Counted from the first letter of the stretch, positions 24,517 to 34,898 are shown. The stretch: DNA of 48,112 nucleotides from Verrucomicrobiota bacterium (GCA_016871775.1 VHCI01000011.1:1-48112), one strand, 5' to 3'. Numbers and translations are program-made. The notes: a model not told the origin generated them from the sequence alone.

Positions 24517-25461
24517 TCACGCGGGCGGTAGCCCCAGCACCGCCCGCGCCGCAGCGCAGTCCAGCTGGATCTGCACTCGCAGCGCCGCGACGTCCGGAAA
24601 GGCCTGCTCCGGCCGCAAAAAACGCTCCCATTCCACGCTCAACACAGCCCCCTCGGCCCAGGGACAGTCGCCAAACACGTGTAACTCCAAACGGGGATCC
24701 GTCGCCTGCTCAAGCGTCGGGCGCAGGCCGTAGTTAGCCACCCCAGGTCGCGGCGCTCCGCTGGTGCCGCGCACCCGGACCGCGTAGACGCCGAACCGGG
24801 GCCCGGCCGGTGGCGACCAGATCAGGTTCAGGGTCGGAAACCCTAAAGTGCGGCCCAACCGCTTGCCGGTCACCACTGGCCCTTGGGAGACATAGGGGCG
24901 GCCCAGCATACCGGCGACTGCCGCCATCTCCCCGGCGGCCAGCAGCGTCCGGATCCGGGTGCTGCTCACCGGCGCACCCTCCCAAAGCACAGGCGGCGCC
25001 ACGACAACGGCGATCCCTCCTTCCCGACCGGTTTGCGCGAGTAAAGCCACATCGCCCCGGCGGCCGCGGCCGAAACGGAAGTTCTCGCCCACATAAAGGC
25101 CTGCCAGGCCCGGCAGCCGCGCCCGCAGCCACGCCGCGAACCCTCGCGCCTCCACCTCCGCGATCCCGGCGGAAAACGGCTCCGTCAGGATCAGCTGCAT
25201 CCCCAACCCCCGGAGCACCTCCGCCTTAGCCGCCGGATCCTGCATCACCCGGGTCGGCGCCGCGGGACGCAGCACGACACTCGGATGCGGCCAGAAGGTC
25301 AGCACGCCCGCGGTCCCGCCGGAGGTCCGTGCCGCGTCCAACGCGCGCTGGATGACCGCCTGATGCCCCCGATGGACCCCGTCGAACATTCCGACCGCCA
25401 AGTGCAGCGGGGCGGGATAAGGAGGCACCGCAGCCAGGGAGGCGAAGACTTCCGGCGGCAT
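24517..25461 (-). CDS. ribF: Bifunctional riboflavin kinase/FAD synthetase
   Basis: 314 aa from the ATG at 25461 (a TTG two codons earlier is less likely). It phosphorylates riboflavin to FMN and adenylates it to FAD. The FAD synthetase part has AVGMFDGVHRGHQAVIQRA (HxGH-type nucleotidyl-transfer site), LTFWPHPSVVL and YVGENFRFGRGRRGD. The kinase part has VVTGKRLGRTLGFPTLNL and GVYAVRVRG, GVANYGLRPT, ELHVFGDCP. It ends the nusA-infB-rbfA-nrnA-truB cluster, a common bacterial position. Confidence 0.95.
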   Translation of the reverse strand: MPPEVFASLAAVPPYPAPLHLAVGMFDGVHRGHQAVIQRALDAARTSGGTAGVLTFWPHPSVVLRPAAPTRVMQDPAAKAEVLRGLGMQLILTEPFSAGIAEVEARGFAAWLRARLPGLAGLYVGENFRFGRGRRGDVALLAQTGREGGIAVVVAPPVLWEGAPVSSTRIRTLLAAGEMAAVAGMLGRPYVSQGPVVTGKRLGRTLGFPTLNLIWSPPAGPRFGVYAVRVRGTSGAPRPGVANYGLRPTLEQATDPRLELHVFGDCPWAEGAVLSVEWERFLRPEQAFPDVAALRVQIQLDCAAARAVLGLPPA

Positions 25462-25475
25462 AACCAAAACCCCGC

Positions 25476-26201
25476 TTAGAGCGCCACGGAGGGCACTGCC
25501 GCGGCCACGGGAATCAGCCGGCGCTCGATCTCAGGGAGGGGCAAGGCGATGATCTGATCAAGGGTCAGCGCCTGCGCCACTCCGAACTGTCCCGCGCCGG
25601 TCCGGCGCAACGCCGCCAGATGGGCTCCGCAGCCAAGGCGGTTGCCGAGGTCGTGGGCCAGGGTGCGGACGTACGTGCCTTTGGTGCACTTCAGGCGGAA
25701 GTCGAACCGCGGCAGGGCGCAGCCGGTCAAAGTCCATTCCATCAAACGGATGAAACGCGGCTCGCGCTCCACCTCTTGGCCCTTGCGCGCGCTCCTGTAC
25801 AAGGGCACGCCGTCAATCTTCACCGCGGAATACATCGGCGGGGTCTGGTACTGGTCCCCGAGGAACGCGTTCATCGCCTTTTGGATCTCCGCCGCAGTGA
25901 GGGGTGGAACCGGCCGGGTCTCCATCACCTCGCCCTCCGCATCTTGCGTGTCGGTGGTCTTACCCAGCTCCACGCTCCCCTCGTACTCCTTGTCGACGCC
26001 CATCAGGTACTGGGAAACCCGGGTAGCCTTGCCCACAAGGATGACCAACAGGCCGGTGGCCATCGGGTCGAGGGTGCCCGCGTGGCCGACGCGCTTTGTC
26101 CGCAGCTTGCCGCGCAGGCGGGCCACGACGTCGTGGGAAGTGTGGTCACCGGGTTTGTCGACCAAGACAATCCCCTCCATCTCCTTAGCGGGCAGCAGCA
26201 T
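25476..26201 (-). CDS. truB: tRNA pseudouridine(55) synthase
   Basis: 241 aa; makes pseudouridine 55 in the T loop of tRNAs. Motif I is [17 protein letters not shown]. Motif II is [19 protein letters not shown] with the catalytic Asp (D45). Further motifs are [40 protein letters not shown] and [15 protein letters not shown]. It is on the short side of the family because the C-terminal PUA-like tail is reduced. It sits between nrnA and ribF with gaps of 3 and 14 bases. Confidence 0.96.
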   Translation of the reverse strand: MLLPAKEMEGIVLVDKPGDHTSHDVVARLRGKLRTKRVGHAGTLDPMATGLLVILVGKATRVSQYLMGVDKEYEGSVELGKTTDTQDAEGEVMETRPVPPLTAAEIQKAMNAFLGDQYQTPPMYSAVKIDGVPLYRSARKGQEVEREPRFIRLMEWTLTGCALPRFDFRLKCTKGTYVRTLAHDLGNRLGCGAHLAALRRTGAGQFGVAQALTLDQIIALPLPEIERRLIPVAAAVPSVAL

Positions 26202-26204
26202 GAT

Positions 26205-27221
26205 TCAGCGGGAGGGCGCAGGCGACGCCGGCAGGCGTTCGGCCATCGCGGCCAGCAGTTGTGCTTCGAAATCGGCGGGGGCCGACGGCAGGCTGAGACC
26301 GGCCGCGCAGGCGTGGCCTCCCCCCTTGAATCGCGCCGCCACCAAGTCCACGCGCAGGGACGGCTTCTTGGCCCGCAGGCTGGCCTTCGCCGTCCCATCC
26401 TTGCGCCATTCAACTAGCGCGCCAATCTCCACCCCGTCGATGCACCGGGCGTAGTCGGCCAGGCCCTCGGTATCCTCGGAGCTGGACCCGGTTTCCTCAA
26501 AGATGCCCGCCGGCAGCACCCCGAGGCAGAGCCGGCCGCCCGCCTCCAGCCTCAGCGAAGCCAGAAACCGCTGGAGCAAACGCAACTTGCCCGGGGTTTC
26601 CCGCTCGTAGAGCTCGAAACCCACTTCCGCCGGAGCCGCACCCCGGGCAACCAACTCCCCCGCCAAGAGGAAGCAGCGCCGACTGGTCGACTGGAAGCGG
26701 AACTGTCCCGTGTCCGTCAGGATGCCGGCGTAGAGGGCCCGCGCGGTCGTAGCGTCGACCGGCAGCCCCGCGTCGAGGAAGAGGCCGGCGAGGATCTCGC
26801 AGGTCGCCGCGGAGGTGCGTTGAATGAGATCCACCTCGCCGAAGCCGGCATTCGAGAGGTGATGGTCGATCACGCCGACCGGGCGCGGGAAGAGGGCCTT
26901 AAGCCGCTCGCCCCCGCGGGCGTGGTCCGCACAGTCGACGAAGATCGCGACGCGCGCCACGGGGTCACGGAGGACCTCGTCCGTTCGGCGGAACTCCAGC
27001 CCGACAGTTAGAAACTGAAGGCGCCGGGGCACGGGGTCCGGGTTCACGCAGATGACATTCTGCCCTCGGGCCGCCAGCACTCGGGCCAGGGCCACCTGGG
27101 AGCCGATGCAATCGCCATCGGGCCGCGCGTGCCCGCAAACGGCGACCGGCAGGCCGGCCACGCGGTCCAGCAGCAGGGAGAAGGACGGCCGCAACTCCGG
27201 AAAAAAGATTTCCATCTTCAC
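26205..27221 (-). CDS. nrnA: DHH/DHHA1 phosphoesterase (NrnA-like)
   Basis: 338 aa. It degrades short oligoribonucleotides and dephosphorylates pAp in the NrnA family. DHH motifs are CGHARPDGDCIGSQVAL, VAIFVDCAD and VGVIDHHLSN. The C-terminal DHHA1 part ends in ARFKGGGHACAAGLSLP (GGGH nucleotide-binding motif). The start overlaps the rbfA stop by 4 bases and truB follows after 3 bases, matching the usual rbfA-nrnA-truB order. Whether it acts on nanoRNA, pAp or cyclic dinucleotide products is not determined by sequence. Confidence 0.88.
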   Translation of the reverse strand: MKMEIFFPELRPSFSLLLDRVAGLPVAVCGHARPDGDCIGSQVALARVLAARGQNVICVNPDPVPRRLQFLTVGLEFRRTDEVLRDPVARVAIFVDCADHARGGERLKALFPRPVGVIDHHLSNAGFGEVDLIQRTSAATCEILAGLFLDAGLPVDATTARALYAGILTDTGQFRFQSTSRRCFLLAGELVARGAAPAEVGFELYERETPGKLRLLQRFLASLRLEAGGRLCLGVLPAGIFEETGSSSEDTEGLADYARCIDGVEIGALVEWRKDGTAKASLRAKKPSLRVDLVAARFKGGGHACAAGLSLPSAPADFEAQLLAAMAERLPASPAPSR

Positions 27222-27598
27222 TCCTTCGGCTCCGGCTCCAGCGCGGGTGCCGGGGTGGTCGCGGGCGGCGTCACCTCGTCCAGCACCTGCAGGATCCGGG
27301 CGCCGCGGGCGGTCGAATGATCCAGCACATATTCAAATTTGGGCAGGTACTTAAGCACGATCCGGCGGCCGACCTCAGCGCGGATGACCCCGGCCTGCGT
27401 CCGCAGCCAGCGGAGCTTGGCCTCGGCGGCCTCGGCGTCCCCCACCACCGCCACGAACACCCGCGCGTCCCGCAGGTCCGGCGAGACGCGGACCTCGGTG
27501 ATCGTGACGTGCACCGCTTCCGACTGGTAGCGGCGGCGCAGGATGTCGCCCAGCTCACGCTGGACGAGCTCGTTAACGCGCACCGTGCGGTTGCTCAT
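27218..27598 (-). CDS. rbfA: 30S ribosome-binding factor A
   Basis: 126 aa. KH-type fold needed for late 16S/30S maturation. Recognisable text is VNELVQRELGDILRRRY, ITEVRVSPDLRDARVFVAV, AKLRWLRTQAGVIRAEVGRR and LKYLPKFEYVLDHSTARGAR, with the conserved P-LxF strand. The Pro/Glu-rich tail is non-conserved. It lies 37 bases after infB and overlaps nrnA. Confidence 0.94.
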   Translation of the reverse strand: MSNRTVRVNELVQRELGDILRRRYQSEAVHVTITEVRVSPDLRDARVFVAVVGDAEAAEAKLRWLRTQAGVIRAEVGRRIVLKYLPKFEYVLDHSTARGARILQVLDEVTPPATTPAPALEPEPKE

Positions 27599-27635
27599 CG
27601 CCGGGGTGGGGAAGATCAGGGCGGACGGGCCGGGC

Positions 27636-30236
27636 CTACAGGGAAGCCCGGACCTTCTGCACCTCGAAGCACTCGATCACGTCGCCGTTCGCGTAGCCGT
27701 TGAAATCATCCAGCTTGATCCCGCACTCGAGGCCCGCGCGGACCTCGTTGGCATCGTCCTTGAACCGGCGCAGGGTGCCGACGCGGCCTTCGTGCAGGAT
27801 CTCCCGGCCCCGCCGCAGGCGCGCGCTGGCGTTGCGGTTGATCTTGCCTTCGGTGACGAGACAGCCGGCAACAAAGCCCTTGGCCAAAGGGAACACCTGC
27901 CGGACCTCCGCCGCGCCTGTCTTGATCTCTTTGAGGTCGGGATCGAGCAGGTCGGCCATCATCTCGCGGACCTTGTCGCCCATCTCGTAGATGATGTCGT
28001 AGGTCTCGATGCGCACGCCGTGGTGCTTGGCGAGCGGGGTGACGCCGTTCTCCAGCCGGGTATGGAACCCGATGATGAGGGCTCCGGAGGCCCCGGCCAT
28101 GAGCACGTCGTTCTTGGTGACGAGGCCCACCTCGATGGAAACGATCTCCAGCTGAACCTTCGCGCTCTTGATGCCGTCGAGGACGACCCGAACCGCCTCG
28201 GAGGAGCCGAAGACGTCCGTCTTGATGATGACCTTCAGAATCTTGGCCTGGGTGGCCGCGATGTTGGCGAAGAGACGTTCGACCGAGACTTCCTTGGGGA
28301 CTGCAGCAGCGGTGGTCGCCTCCTTTTTCAAGCGGAGCGACTCCTCCTCAGCGAGTTTCTCGGCCTCGCGGGCGTTCTTGACCGCCTTGAAGGCGGCGCC
28401 GCTGTCTGGGGTGCCGGACCAACCGATGACCCGCAAGGGGGTACCGGGGGTGGCCTCCCTCACGTTGCGGCCTTGGTCGTCGAACATTGCCCGGACCTTG
28501 GCGTAATTCGGGCCGCTCACGAGGGCGTCGCCCACCCGCAGGGTGCCGCGCTGGACGATGACCGTGGCGAGGGGGCCGCGACCGAAGTCGATCTCGGACT
28601 CGATGATCAGCCCGCTGGCTTCGGCCTTTGGGTTGGCCTTCAGCTCGAGGACGTCCGCCTGCAACAGGATCATCTCAAGCAGCTCGGTAATGCCCTGGTT
28701 CTTGATCGCGGCGACAGGGACGGTGATCGTCTCCCCGCCCCAATCCTCGGGGGCGATACCGCGCTGCTGCATCTGGTTCTTGACCTGGTCCAGATTGGCG
28801 CCCTTGACGTCCATTTTGTTGACCGCAACGAGTAGGGCAAAGCGCTCCGGGTGGGACTGCTTCTCGGCGAGGGCGATCTTCAGGGCCTCCTCCGTCTGCG
28901 GCATAAAGCCGTCGTCCGCCGCCACCACGAGGATCGCAATGTCGGTGACGCTGGCGCCGCGGGCGCGCATCTTGGTGAAGGCGGCGTGCCCGGGGGTGTC
29001 GAGGAAGGTGAGCTTCCGGCCGTTAAACTCGATCTGGTAGGCGCCGATGTGCTGGGTGATGCCGCCCGCCTCACCGGCGGCCACGTTGGCCTTGCGGATG
29101 GCGTCGAGGAGGGAGGTCTTTCCATGGTCGACGTGGCCGAGGATGCAGACCACCGGGGGCCGCGGGACGAAATGCTTGGATTCGTCCTCCTCGGGCTGCT
29201 TCTTCTCCTTCTTCTCCTTGGCGGCCTGCTGGGCGGCAACGTCCCCGCGGTGCTTGATCTCAAGCAGGAAACCGTACTTTTCGGCCACCTTCTGGGCGAC
29301 GGCCTCTTCAATGGTGGAGTTCATCGCCGCGAAGCCCACCAACTGATTGAGCTCCGAGATCAGCTTAAAGGGTTTCAGGCTGAGTGCGGCGGCGAAGTCC
29401 CGCACCACGATGGGCGGCTTGAGGTGCAGGACCTTGACGTCGCCCTGCATCGTGATGTGGACGACCGGGGCCGAGGCGGCGCTACCCGGCAAAGGTGGCG
29501 CCTTCGGCGCCATCACGGGAGCAGGCGCCGCGGCGCGGGGCGGCAAAGCCGGGGGCAGCGCGGGGGGCCGAGGTGCGGGGACGGAGGGCGCCGGGGCGGC
29601 TGGCGGGACCACAGCGGACGGACGCACGGAAGGCAGCCCCGGGGCTAGCCCAGGGGACGGGGACGGACGGAGTGGGGGAGCGTTCACCGCGACCGGCAGG
29701 CGGGCGACCGACGAAGCGGAACTCGGGGGAACCGTCGTCGGGGGCCGCGAGACCAGGGGCGGGGCGGAAACGGGCGGCGGCACCGAGATCGGCTTAGGCA
29801 CAGCAGGGCGGACGGGCGGGGCGGAGATGGGTTTCGGCGCCGCAGGTGCAGCCGGAGGTGGCGGAGGCGGGGGTGCTGGGGGCGGCGGAGGGCTGGAGAC
29901 GGCCTTAGTGGCGGCCGCCTTGGCCACGGCCGCGGCCTCGCGCTCCCGCTCGATGTCCTGCCGGCTCTTGACGAAGACGCCGGAGGGAAGGCTCACCCGG
30001 GGCGGGCCAGCCTCCGCCGCCGGGGCGGCCTCGGGGGCCGGGGCCTCCGCGGACGGACGGCGCGGGGCGAACTCCTCGCGCAGCGCCGCAGCGCTGATTT
30101 TGTCCACGGTACTTGAGACCGATTTGACGACCGATTTGACGTCTTGGCCAATGATCCGGCGCTCCTTGAGCAGGGCCATCATCTCCTTGTTGTCCAAGCC
30201 GAGCTCCTCGGCGAGTTTATGGATGCGGATGCTCAT
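27636..30236 (-). CDS. infB: Translation initiation factor IF-2
   Basis: 866-aa GTPase that places fMet-tRNA on the 30S subunit. An N-terminal IF2N-like domain (1-55) is followed by a very Pro/Ala-rich linker (about 60-255) with runs of prolines. A second IF2N-like segment (about 265-330) precedes the G domain. G1 is GHVDHGKT (367-374), G3 DTPGHA, G4 NKMD. Domains II-IV follow ([52 protein letters not shown]) and the end is SL. The linker is typical for IF-2 in high-GC bacteria and does not affect the call. Confidence 0.97.
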   Translation of the reverse strand: MSIRIHKLAEELGLDNKEMMALLKERRIIGQDVKSVVKSVSSTVDKISAAALREEFAPRRPSAEAPAPEAAPAAEAGPPRVSLPSGVFVKSRQDIEREREAAAVAKAAATKAVSSPPPPPAPPPPPPPAAPAAPKPISAPPVRPAVPKPISVPPPVSAPPLVSRPPTTVPPSSASSVARLPVAVNAPPLRPSPSPGLAPGLPSVRPSAVVPPAAPAPSVPAPRPPALPPALPPRAAAPAPVMAPKAPPLPGSAASAPVVHITMQGDVKVLHLKPPIVVRDFAAALSLKPFKLISELNQLVGFAAMNSTIEEAVAQKVAEKYGFLLEIKHRGDVAAQQAAKEKKEKKQPEEDESKHFVPRPPVVCILGHVDHGKTSLLDAIRKANVAAGEAGGITQHIGAYQIEFNGRKLTFLDTPGHAAFTKMRARGASVTDIAILVVAADDGFMPQTEEALKIALAEKQSHPERFALLVAVNKMDVKGANLDQVKNQMQQRGIAPEDWGGETITVPVAAIKNQGITELLEMILLQADVLELKANPKAEASGLIIESEIDFGRGPLATVIVQRGTLRVGDALVSGPNYAKVRAMFDDQGRNVREATPGTPLRVIGWSGTPDSGAAFKAVKNAREAEKLAEEESLRLKKEATTAAAVPKEVSVERLFANIAATQAKILKVIIKTDVFGSSEAVRVVLDGIKSAKVQLEIVSIEVGLVTKNDVLMAGASGALIIGFHTRLENGVTPLAKHHGVRIETYDIIYEMGDKVREMMADLLDPDLKEIKTGAAEVRQVFPLAKGFVAGCLVTEGKINRNASARLRRGREILHEGRVGTLRRFKDDANEVRAGLECGIKLDDFNGYANGDVIECFEVQKVRASL

Positions 30237-30260
30237 GCGGTCGGACCAAGACTCTGCGGG

Positions 30261-31493
30261 TTACTTCGCCTGAGCGGCGACGCGCTGGATGACAAGGCCA
30301 GCTTCTTCGGGGCTAAAGCCGGCGCCCTCAAGGTCGGCCGCCTCCACGCCTTCAAAAAGTTCAAGCGAGACAAAGCCCGCCTTAACCAGGCGTAGGGCGA
30401 GGTCCTCGGCCACCCCGAGGCCGGCGACCAGCTTGCGCTTCGCATCGCCCTCCGGGTCGGCGCCAACCGCGCGGAACTCCTCAATGTCGATTCGCCAGCC
30501 GACGAGACGGGAGGTCAGCCGAGCGTTCTGGCCCTTGCGGCCGATCGCGATGGCCAAGTCGTCGTTGGCGACCCGAAGCAGGATGCGGCGAGCCTTCTCA
30601 TCGAGGACGATCTCGCGCGGGATCGCGGGCTTCAGGGCCTCGATCACCATTTCTCGCGGATCCGCGAAGAACTTGATGATGTCGATCTTCTCCCCCCCCA
30701 GCTCGCGGACGATCGTCTTCACCCGGGCGCCGCGCGCGCCAACGCAGGCCCCCACCGGATCCACTTTGGGGTCGGTGCTGGTGACGGCGATCTTGGTCCG
30801 GTAGCCCGGCTCGCGGGCGAAGGCCTCGATCTTTACCGTGCCGTCCGCCACCTCCGTCACTTCGAGCTCGAAGAGGCGGCGGACAAAACGGGGGCTGGCG
30901 CGGCTAAGAACGATCTCGGGCCCGCGCGGCGTGCTCTGGATTTCGAGCAGGAGACAGCGGATGCGCTCGCCGGGCTGATACTCCTCGCCCGGCACCTGTT
31001 CCTTAGCGGGCATCACGGCCTCGGCCTTGCCCAGATCGATGAACAGGTCGTTGCGCTCGCGGCGCCGCACCGTGCCTGTGACGATGTTACCGACCTGGTC
31101 CTTGAAATCGTCGTAAATGCGGTCCTTCTCAAATTGCCGAAGGCGCTGCATTACCGCCTGCCGAGCGGTCTGGGCTGCGATGCGCCCGAGGGAGGAGGGG
31201 TCGATCGCTTTCTCCAGCACCTCCCCGATCACCGCGCCGGGCTTAAGGGCCTGCGCCTTCTCAACGTGCAGCTCCGTTCGGGGATTGCTGACCGAATCGA
31301 CCACCTTGAGCAGACACCAGGCCTGCAGCTGACCGTTGCGCGGGTTGATCTCGATCCGCAGTTCCTGACCGGAGTTCACGCCCTTCTGGGCGGCCGACCT
31401 CAGGGCATTCGCGATCGTCGCGATCATCTCGGCGCGCGGGATGCCCTTTTCCTTTTCCATGTACTCGAGGACGGAGAGAATTTCGCTGCTCAT
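30261..31493 (-). CDS. nusA: Transcription termination/antitermination factor NusA
   Basis: 410 aa. It binds RNA polymerase and RNA and modulates pausing, termination and antitermination. The NusA N-domain (about 1-125, [20 protein letters not shown]) is followed by S1 (about 130-205, [20 protein letters not shown]), KH1 ([20 protein letters not shown]) and KH2 ([20 protein letters not shown]). One C-terminal helix-hairpin-helix-like unit ([20 protein letters not shown]) completes it. It heads the operon; no rimP precedes it. A promoter and a terminator-like hairpin lie in its leader (31522-31608), so autoregulation is plausible. No clear Shine-Dalgarno is seen. Confidence 0.97.
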   Translation of the reverse strand: MSSEILSVLEYMEKEKGIPRAEMIATIANALRSAAQKGVNSGQELRIEINPRNGQLQAWCLLKVVDSVSNPRTELHVEKAQALKPGAVIGEVLEKAIDPSSLGRIAAQTARQAVMQRLRQFEKDRIYDDFKDQVGNIVTGTVRRRERNDLFIDLGKAEAVMPAKEQVPGEEYQPGERIRCLLLEIQSTPRGPEIVLSRASPRFVRRLFELEVTEVADGTVKIEAFAREPGYRTKIAVTSTDPKVDPVGACVGARGARVKTIVRELGGEKIDIIKFFADPREMVIEALKPAIPREIVLDEKARRILLRVANDDLAIAIGRKGQNARLTSRLVGWRIDIEEFRAVGADPEGDAKRKLVAGLGVAEDLALRLVKAGFVSLELFEGVEAADLEGAGFSPEEAGLVIQRVAAQAK

Positions 31494-31521
31494 GGGCGAA
31501 TGGGGGTGCGGGAAAATTGGG

Positions 31522-31549
31522 AAAAAAAAAGCGGGCCACAGGGCCCACT
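31522..31549 (-). promoter_or_regulatory. Terminator-like hairpin in the nusA leader (candidate attenuator)
   Basis: On the minus strand AGTGGGCC (31549-31542) pairs with GGCCCGCT (31537-31530) around a CTGT loop, eight pairs with one G-T wobble, followed by nine Ts. This is a full intrinsic-terminator layout just 29 bases before the nusA start. No upstream gene on this strand needs a terminator, because the next gene is divergent. It would therefore act on the nusA transcript itself. Confidence 0.7.
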
Positions 31550-31579
31550 TTCCGAAGAGAGAGTGGAGGAGAACCTGTG

Positions 31580-31608
31580 AGGATTCGGCTCGGCCTCAGG
31601 ATTGTCAA
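31580..31608 (-). promoter_or_regulatory. Probable sigma-70 promoter of the nusA operon
   Basis: On the minus strand a perfect -35 TTGACA (31608-31603) is followed by exactly 17 bases and a weak -10 AATCCT (31585-31580). The predicted start near 31572 gives a leader of about 80 bases containing the hairpin at 31522-31549. The -35 and spacing are strong; the -10 matches only half the consensus. Confidence 0.55.
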
Positions 31609-31717
31609 GCCCGCCGCCCAGCGCGCGGCCTCAGGGGCAAAATCTGCTTGAGCCCGGGTTTTTTCACCGAAACCCTTCCCAATTGACTCACGTCTTACCG
31701 CGACCTTGACCTCAATT

Positions 31718-32527
31718 ATGACCCTCTCCCGCCCCGCCTCCAACCTCGGCGCCCCTGTCGGTCGCCCCGGATTCACTCTGATTGAGCTGCTCACCGTCAT
31801 CGCCATCATCGGCATCCTTGCCGCCATCGTCATCCCGACGGTCGGCACGGTCCGCGAGAAGGCGCAGCGCGCCGTCGATGCCAACAACCTCCGCGAGGTA
31901 CTCAAGGCCGCGCAAATCTACGCCGGCGACAACCAAGACCGCCTGCCGGATCCGATCAACATCGCGAACTCGGTGCTCAACGCCCCCCAACTCGCTTGGA
32001 AGTGGCCCGGCATCCTTGCCAAGAATAACATCCTGACCGACCCCACCTTCTTCTTCTCAAAGAACGATCCGGCCTTCAGCGGTACGTTCCCGACGTTCAT
32101 CATCCAGCCTTCCAACCAGCGCAACACGCTGCACACCTCCTTCACCTCTGGCCGATCCCCTTCTTGGGAATTCGTCGGCGGCGTCAAGATGAGCGACCCC
32201 GCCACCACCCCGATCGCCTACACCCGCGGCCTGCAGACCAACGGCCTGTGGAGCGAGACCTCGGGCGTCTACAAGGCCACCGGCGGCTACATCGCCTTCC
32301 TGGGCGGAAACATCTCGTTCTATCCGAACACCAATAACCCCGCCCCCTTCATTTCGAATAACCCCACTTCGACCAGCACCACGCGCCCCAACAACATCCG
32401 GCAGGCGGTGCCCTTCAACGTCACGAACGCGAACCTCAGCGCCCGCATCTACGGCATTCCGCCCGCCTCGGGCGCTGCCGGAATGATCGGCACCGCCGGC
32501 GGCACCACTGCCCAGCGCGGGCCCTGA
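31718..32527 (+). CDS. Stand-alone prepilin-like (pseudopilin) protein
   Basis: 269 aa from the ATG at 31718 (a TTG at 31706 is in frame). The leader GAPVGRP is followed by the type IV pilin cleavage/methylation motif GFTLIELLTVIAIIGILAA. A helix (REKAQRAVDANNLREVLKAA) and a large beta-rich, Asn/Thr/Pro-rich body with short low-complexity runs follow. Such single-gene pseudopilins are frequent and multi-copy in Verrucomicrobiota. It could be processed and exported by the T2SS or pilus machinery encoded at 2268-17175. Its role is unknown. Confidence 0.85.
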   Translation: MTLSRPASNLGAPVGRPGFTLIELLTVIAIIGILAAIVIPTVGTVREKAQRAVDANNLREVLKAAQIYAGDNQDRLPDPINIANSVLNAPQLAWKWPGILAKNNILTDPTFFFSKNDPAFSGTFPTFIIQPSNQRNTLHTSFTSGRSPSWEFVGGVKMSDPATTPIAYTRGLQTNGLWSETSGVYKATGGYIAFLGGNISFYPNTNNPAPFISNNPTSTSTTRPNNIRQAVPFNVTNANLSARIYGIPPASGAAGMIGTAGGTTAQRGP

Positions 32528-33108
32528 GCCGGCACCTCTGCCGGTAGCGCGATCGGTTGGGCACGAGAGGCTATTTTGGAGTCAAGACCTCAGCCTCCTG
32601 CCCCCCAAATCGGAATCTGTCCTTTCCCGCGGCCGGTTTGATCTTTGCACCCCCGCAGCCCCGAAAAGCGGGGGTTTTTTAGTTTCACAACTATCTGCCT
32701 GCTGGCAATTAAACCCACCGAGGCATCTTCTTGCCTAGAGTCGATTTGAGCCCGCCGCCGGCTTTCGGGAACCGGGAATCGGCCCAGAAAACCGGCTGGT
32801 CGGACGATGTACGAAGGCACAATGGAGGATCACTGAAGGCACCCTTGAGTCAGAGCGCGCCGCCCCAGCGCGCGTGCGGTTCAAGGTCTAAAATAGTCGC
32901 CCCAACTCAGGTGCACGCCGCGAGCCCGAGTCAGGCCGCCGGGGTAAACGACCGCCACGGAGTCACGCCCCACCCTGAGGCCACCACGGCCCGAATCACC
33001 GCGCGTCAATCCGTCCTGAAGCGTAATTCGTGATTTCGGCATCCGCTTGCGGACCAGAGCGTTCTCTGCCTCCCTCCTCGGCTTCTGTTTCCTTTGTCGA
33101 CCACGCCG
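32528..33108 (+). other. Intergenic stretch with terminator, no supported gene
   Basis: Contains the intrinsic terminator at 32650-32680. Beyond it, no frame resembles a protein on either strand. A minus-strand open frame at 32881-33195 overlaps the start of the pyrophosphatase gene and is not convincing. The pyrophosphatase promoter should be here; a clear -35/-10 pair is not visible. Confidence 0.45.
32650..32680 (+). terminator. Intrinsic terminator downstream of the pseudopilin gene
   Basis: CCCCCGC (32650-32656) pairs with GCGGGGG (32668-32674), 7 bp around an 11-base loop, followed by TTTTTT (32675-32680). It is 123 bases after the pseudopilin stop and ends that transcript. Confidence 0.8.
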
Positions 33109-34881
33109 ATGACTCCGCCCCGTGCCGCCAACGTCGCCGCTCCCCGTTCGGCGCCCGCCTCCGCCGCCGGCGGCGTCACCTACGTGGTCGGACACCGCAA
33201 TCCGGATGCGGACGCGATGTGTTCCGCGATCGCCTACGCCGCATTTAAGGAAGCCAAGGGCGAGACCGGCTTTGTGGCCGCCCGCTGCGGCAACTCAAAC
33301 GCCCGCATCGACGCGATCCTCACGCGGTTCCGCGTCCCCCTGCCCCACTACCTCAGCGACGTCTCACCACGGGTGCGGGACGTGATGACCAATGAGGTGG
33401 TCCACGTTAACGATCAGGCGACCTGCGCGGAGGCACTCGAGCTGATCGACCGCCACCAGGTGCGGGTTCTGCCCGCGGCCAACACGCGGCGTAAACCGGT
33501 CGGCCTGATCAGCCTCGCGCAGCTGGGCGGCGTCTTCATCCCGCGCGTGAGCGAGCCACGCCTGATGCGGCAGGTGCACAGCTCCCTCGCCGCCATCGCG
33601 CGGGCCCTCAAAGGCCAGGCGATCCATCTCGTCGATGCTGAGCGGGTCGAGGACCTCTTTGTGCGCTTGGGCACGATGGACATCCGCTCGTTCTGGAGCA
33701 TTTCCGTGCGCGAGAACATCCCCGCCGAGCAGTCGATTATCATCGTCGGCGACCGCGGCGACGTGCAGCGGCGGGCGATCGACCTTGGCATTCGGGCGCT
33801 GGTGGTCACGAGCAGCCTGCCGGTCGCTCCGGAGGTGGAGGCCGCTGCCCGTGAGCGCGGGGTCAGCATCATCTCCAGCCCGTACGACTCCGCGACGACC
33901 GCGTGGGTCGTGCGCACCGCCTCCAACCTGGAACGCGTCATCGACCGCAGCTTCCTCACCGTCGACGCGGACACCCGGGTGGCGGACGCCCGCAAGCAGT
34001 TCGGGCTGAGCACGCAGGCGGTGCTGGTGACGGACGACGAGGGCCGCCTTGCCGGCATTCTGACCAAGAGCGATATTCTCAAGCCGGTGCGCACCCGTCT
34101 CGTACTGGTGGACCACAATGAGCTGACGCAGGCGGTGCCCGGAGCGGAGGAGGTTGCCATCGCCGAGATCATCGATCACCATCGACTGGGCAGTCTTAAT
34201 ACCGCGCAGCCGATCCTGTTCATCAACGAGCCCGTCGGCTCCACCTGCACCATCGTGGCGGACCTGTTCCGGCGGGAGGGCCTGCAGCCCTCGCCGCCGA
34301 TCGCTGGGATAATGATGTCCGGGCTAATTTCGGACACCCTGCACCTAAAGGGACCCACGACCACGAGGAAGGACGCCCTGATTCTGGCCTGGCTGGGCGA
34401 GATCGCGGGCGTCGACTCCAACCATTTGGCGGAGGAGATCTTCAGCTCGGGCTCGGTCATTTTGGCGCAGACGCCAGACAAGATGGTGCGCTCGGATTTC
34501 AAGGTGTACGAGGAGGAGGGCGTGCGCTTCTCGGTGTCACAGGTGGAGGAGCTCGGGTTCGGCAACTTCGAGGCCAACGCGAAGGGGATCGCCCGCGCGG
34601 TGCAGGAACTGCGCGAAGGGGAGCGCCTCGCGTTCGCGGCCCTACTGGTCACGGACATCAACACCCAAAACTCCCTGCTGCTGGTGAAGGGCGAGAACGC
34701 GTTCCTCGAGCAAATTCGCTATGCCCGTCGGGAGTTGGACGACCTCTTTGACCTGCCCGGGGTGGTCAGCCGCAAGAAGCAGTTGATCCCCTACCTGACC
34801 ACCGTGATCAAGGAGATGGCCGCCGACGGCACGCTCTCGGCGGGCAAGAGCACCTCACCATCAGGCCGCCGCCGCCGCTGA
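33109..34881 (+). CDS. Family II (DHH) inorganic pyrophosphatase with CBS and DRTGG domains
   Basis: 590 aa from the ATG at 33109 (a TTG at 33094 would add 5 residues). It hydrolyses pyrophosphate with Mn/Co. DHH motifs are GHRNPDADAMCSA (28-40), LVLVDHNE and EIIDHHRLGSL. The C-terminal DHHA2 part carries VVSRKKQLIPYLT (the SRKKQ catalytic motif). Two CBS segments (VRDVMTNEVVHVNDQATCAE and LTVDADTRVADARKQF) flank a DRTGG domain (about 145-280). In characterised CBS-PPases these domains bind adenine nucleotides and regulate activity. The phosphatase gene starts 17 bases later. Confidence 0.94.
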   Translation: MTPPRAANVAAPRSAPASAAGGVTYVVGHRNPDADAMCSAIAYAAFKEAKGETGFVAARCGNSNARIDAILTRFRVPLPHYLSDVSPRVRDVMTNEVVHVNDQATCAEALELIDRHQVRVLPAANTRRKPVGLISLAQLGGVFIPRVSEPRLMRQVHSSLAAIARALKGQAIHLVDAERVEDLFVRLGTMDIRSFWSISVRENIPAEQSIIIVGDRGDVQRRAIDLGIRALVVTSSLPVAPEVEAAARERGVSIISSPYDSATTAWVVRTASNLERVIDRSFLTVDADTRVADARKQFGLSTQAVLVTDDEGRLAGILTKSDILKPVRTRLVLVDHNELTQAVPGAEEVAIAEIIDHHRLGSLNTAQPILFINEPVGSTCTIVADLFRREGLQPSPPIAGIMMSGLISDTLHLKGPTTTRKDALILAWLGEIAGVDSNHLAEEIFSSGSVILAQTPDKMVRSDFKVYEEEGVRFSVSQVEELGFGNFEANAKGIARAVQELREGERLAFAALLVTDINTQNSLLLVKGENAFLEQIRYARRELDDLFDLPGVVSRKKQLIPYLTTVIKEMAADGTLSAGKSTSPSGRRRR

Positions 34882-34898
34882 CCCCGCTTCCCCGCCCG

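Noticed and set aside
32881-33195. Minus-strand ORF before the pyrophosphatase
   Set aside because: It overlaps the pyrophosphatase N-terminus, has an Arg/Gly-rich half and no recognisable motif.
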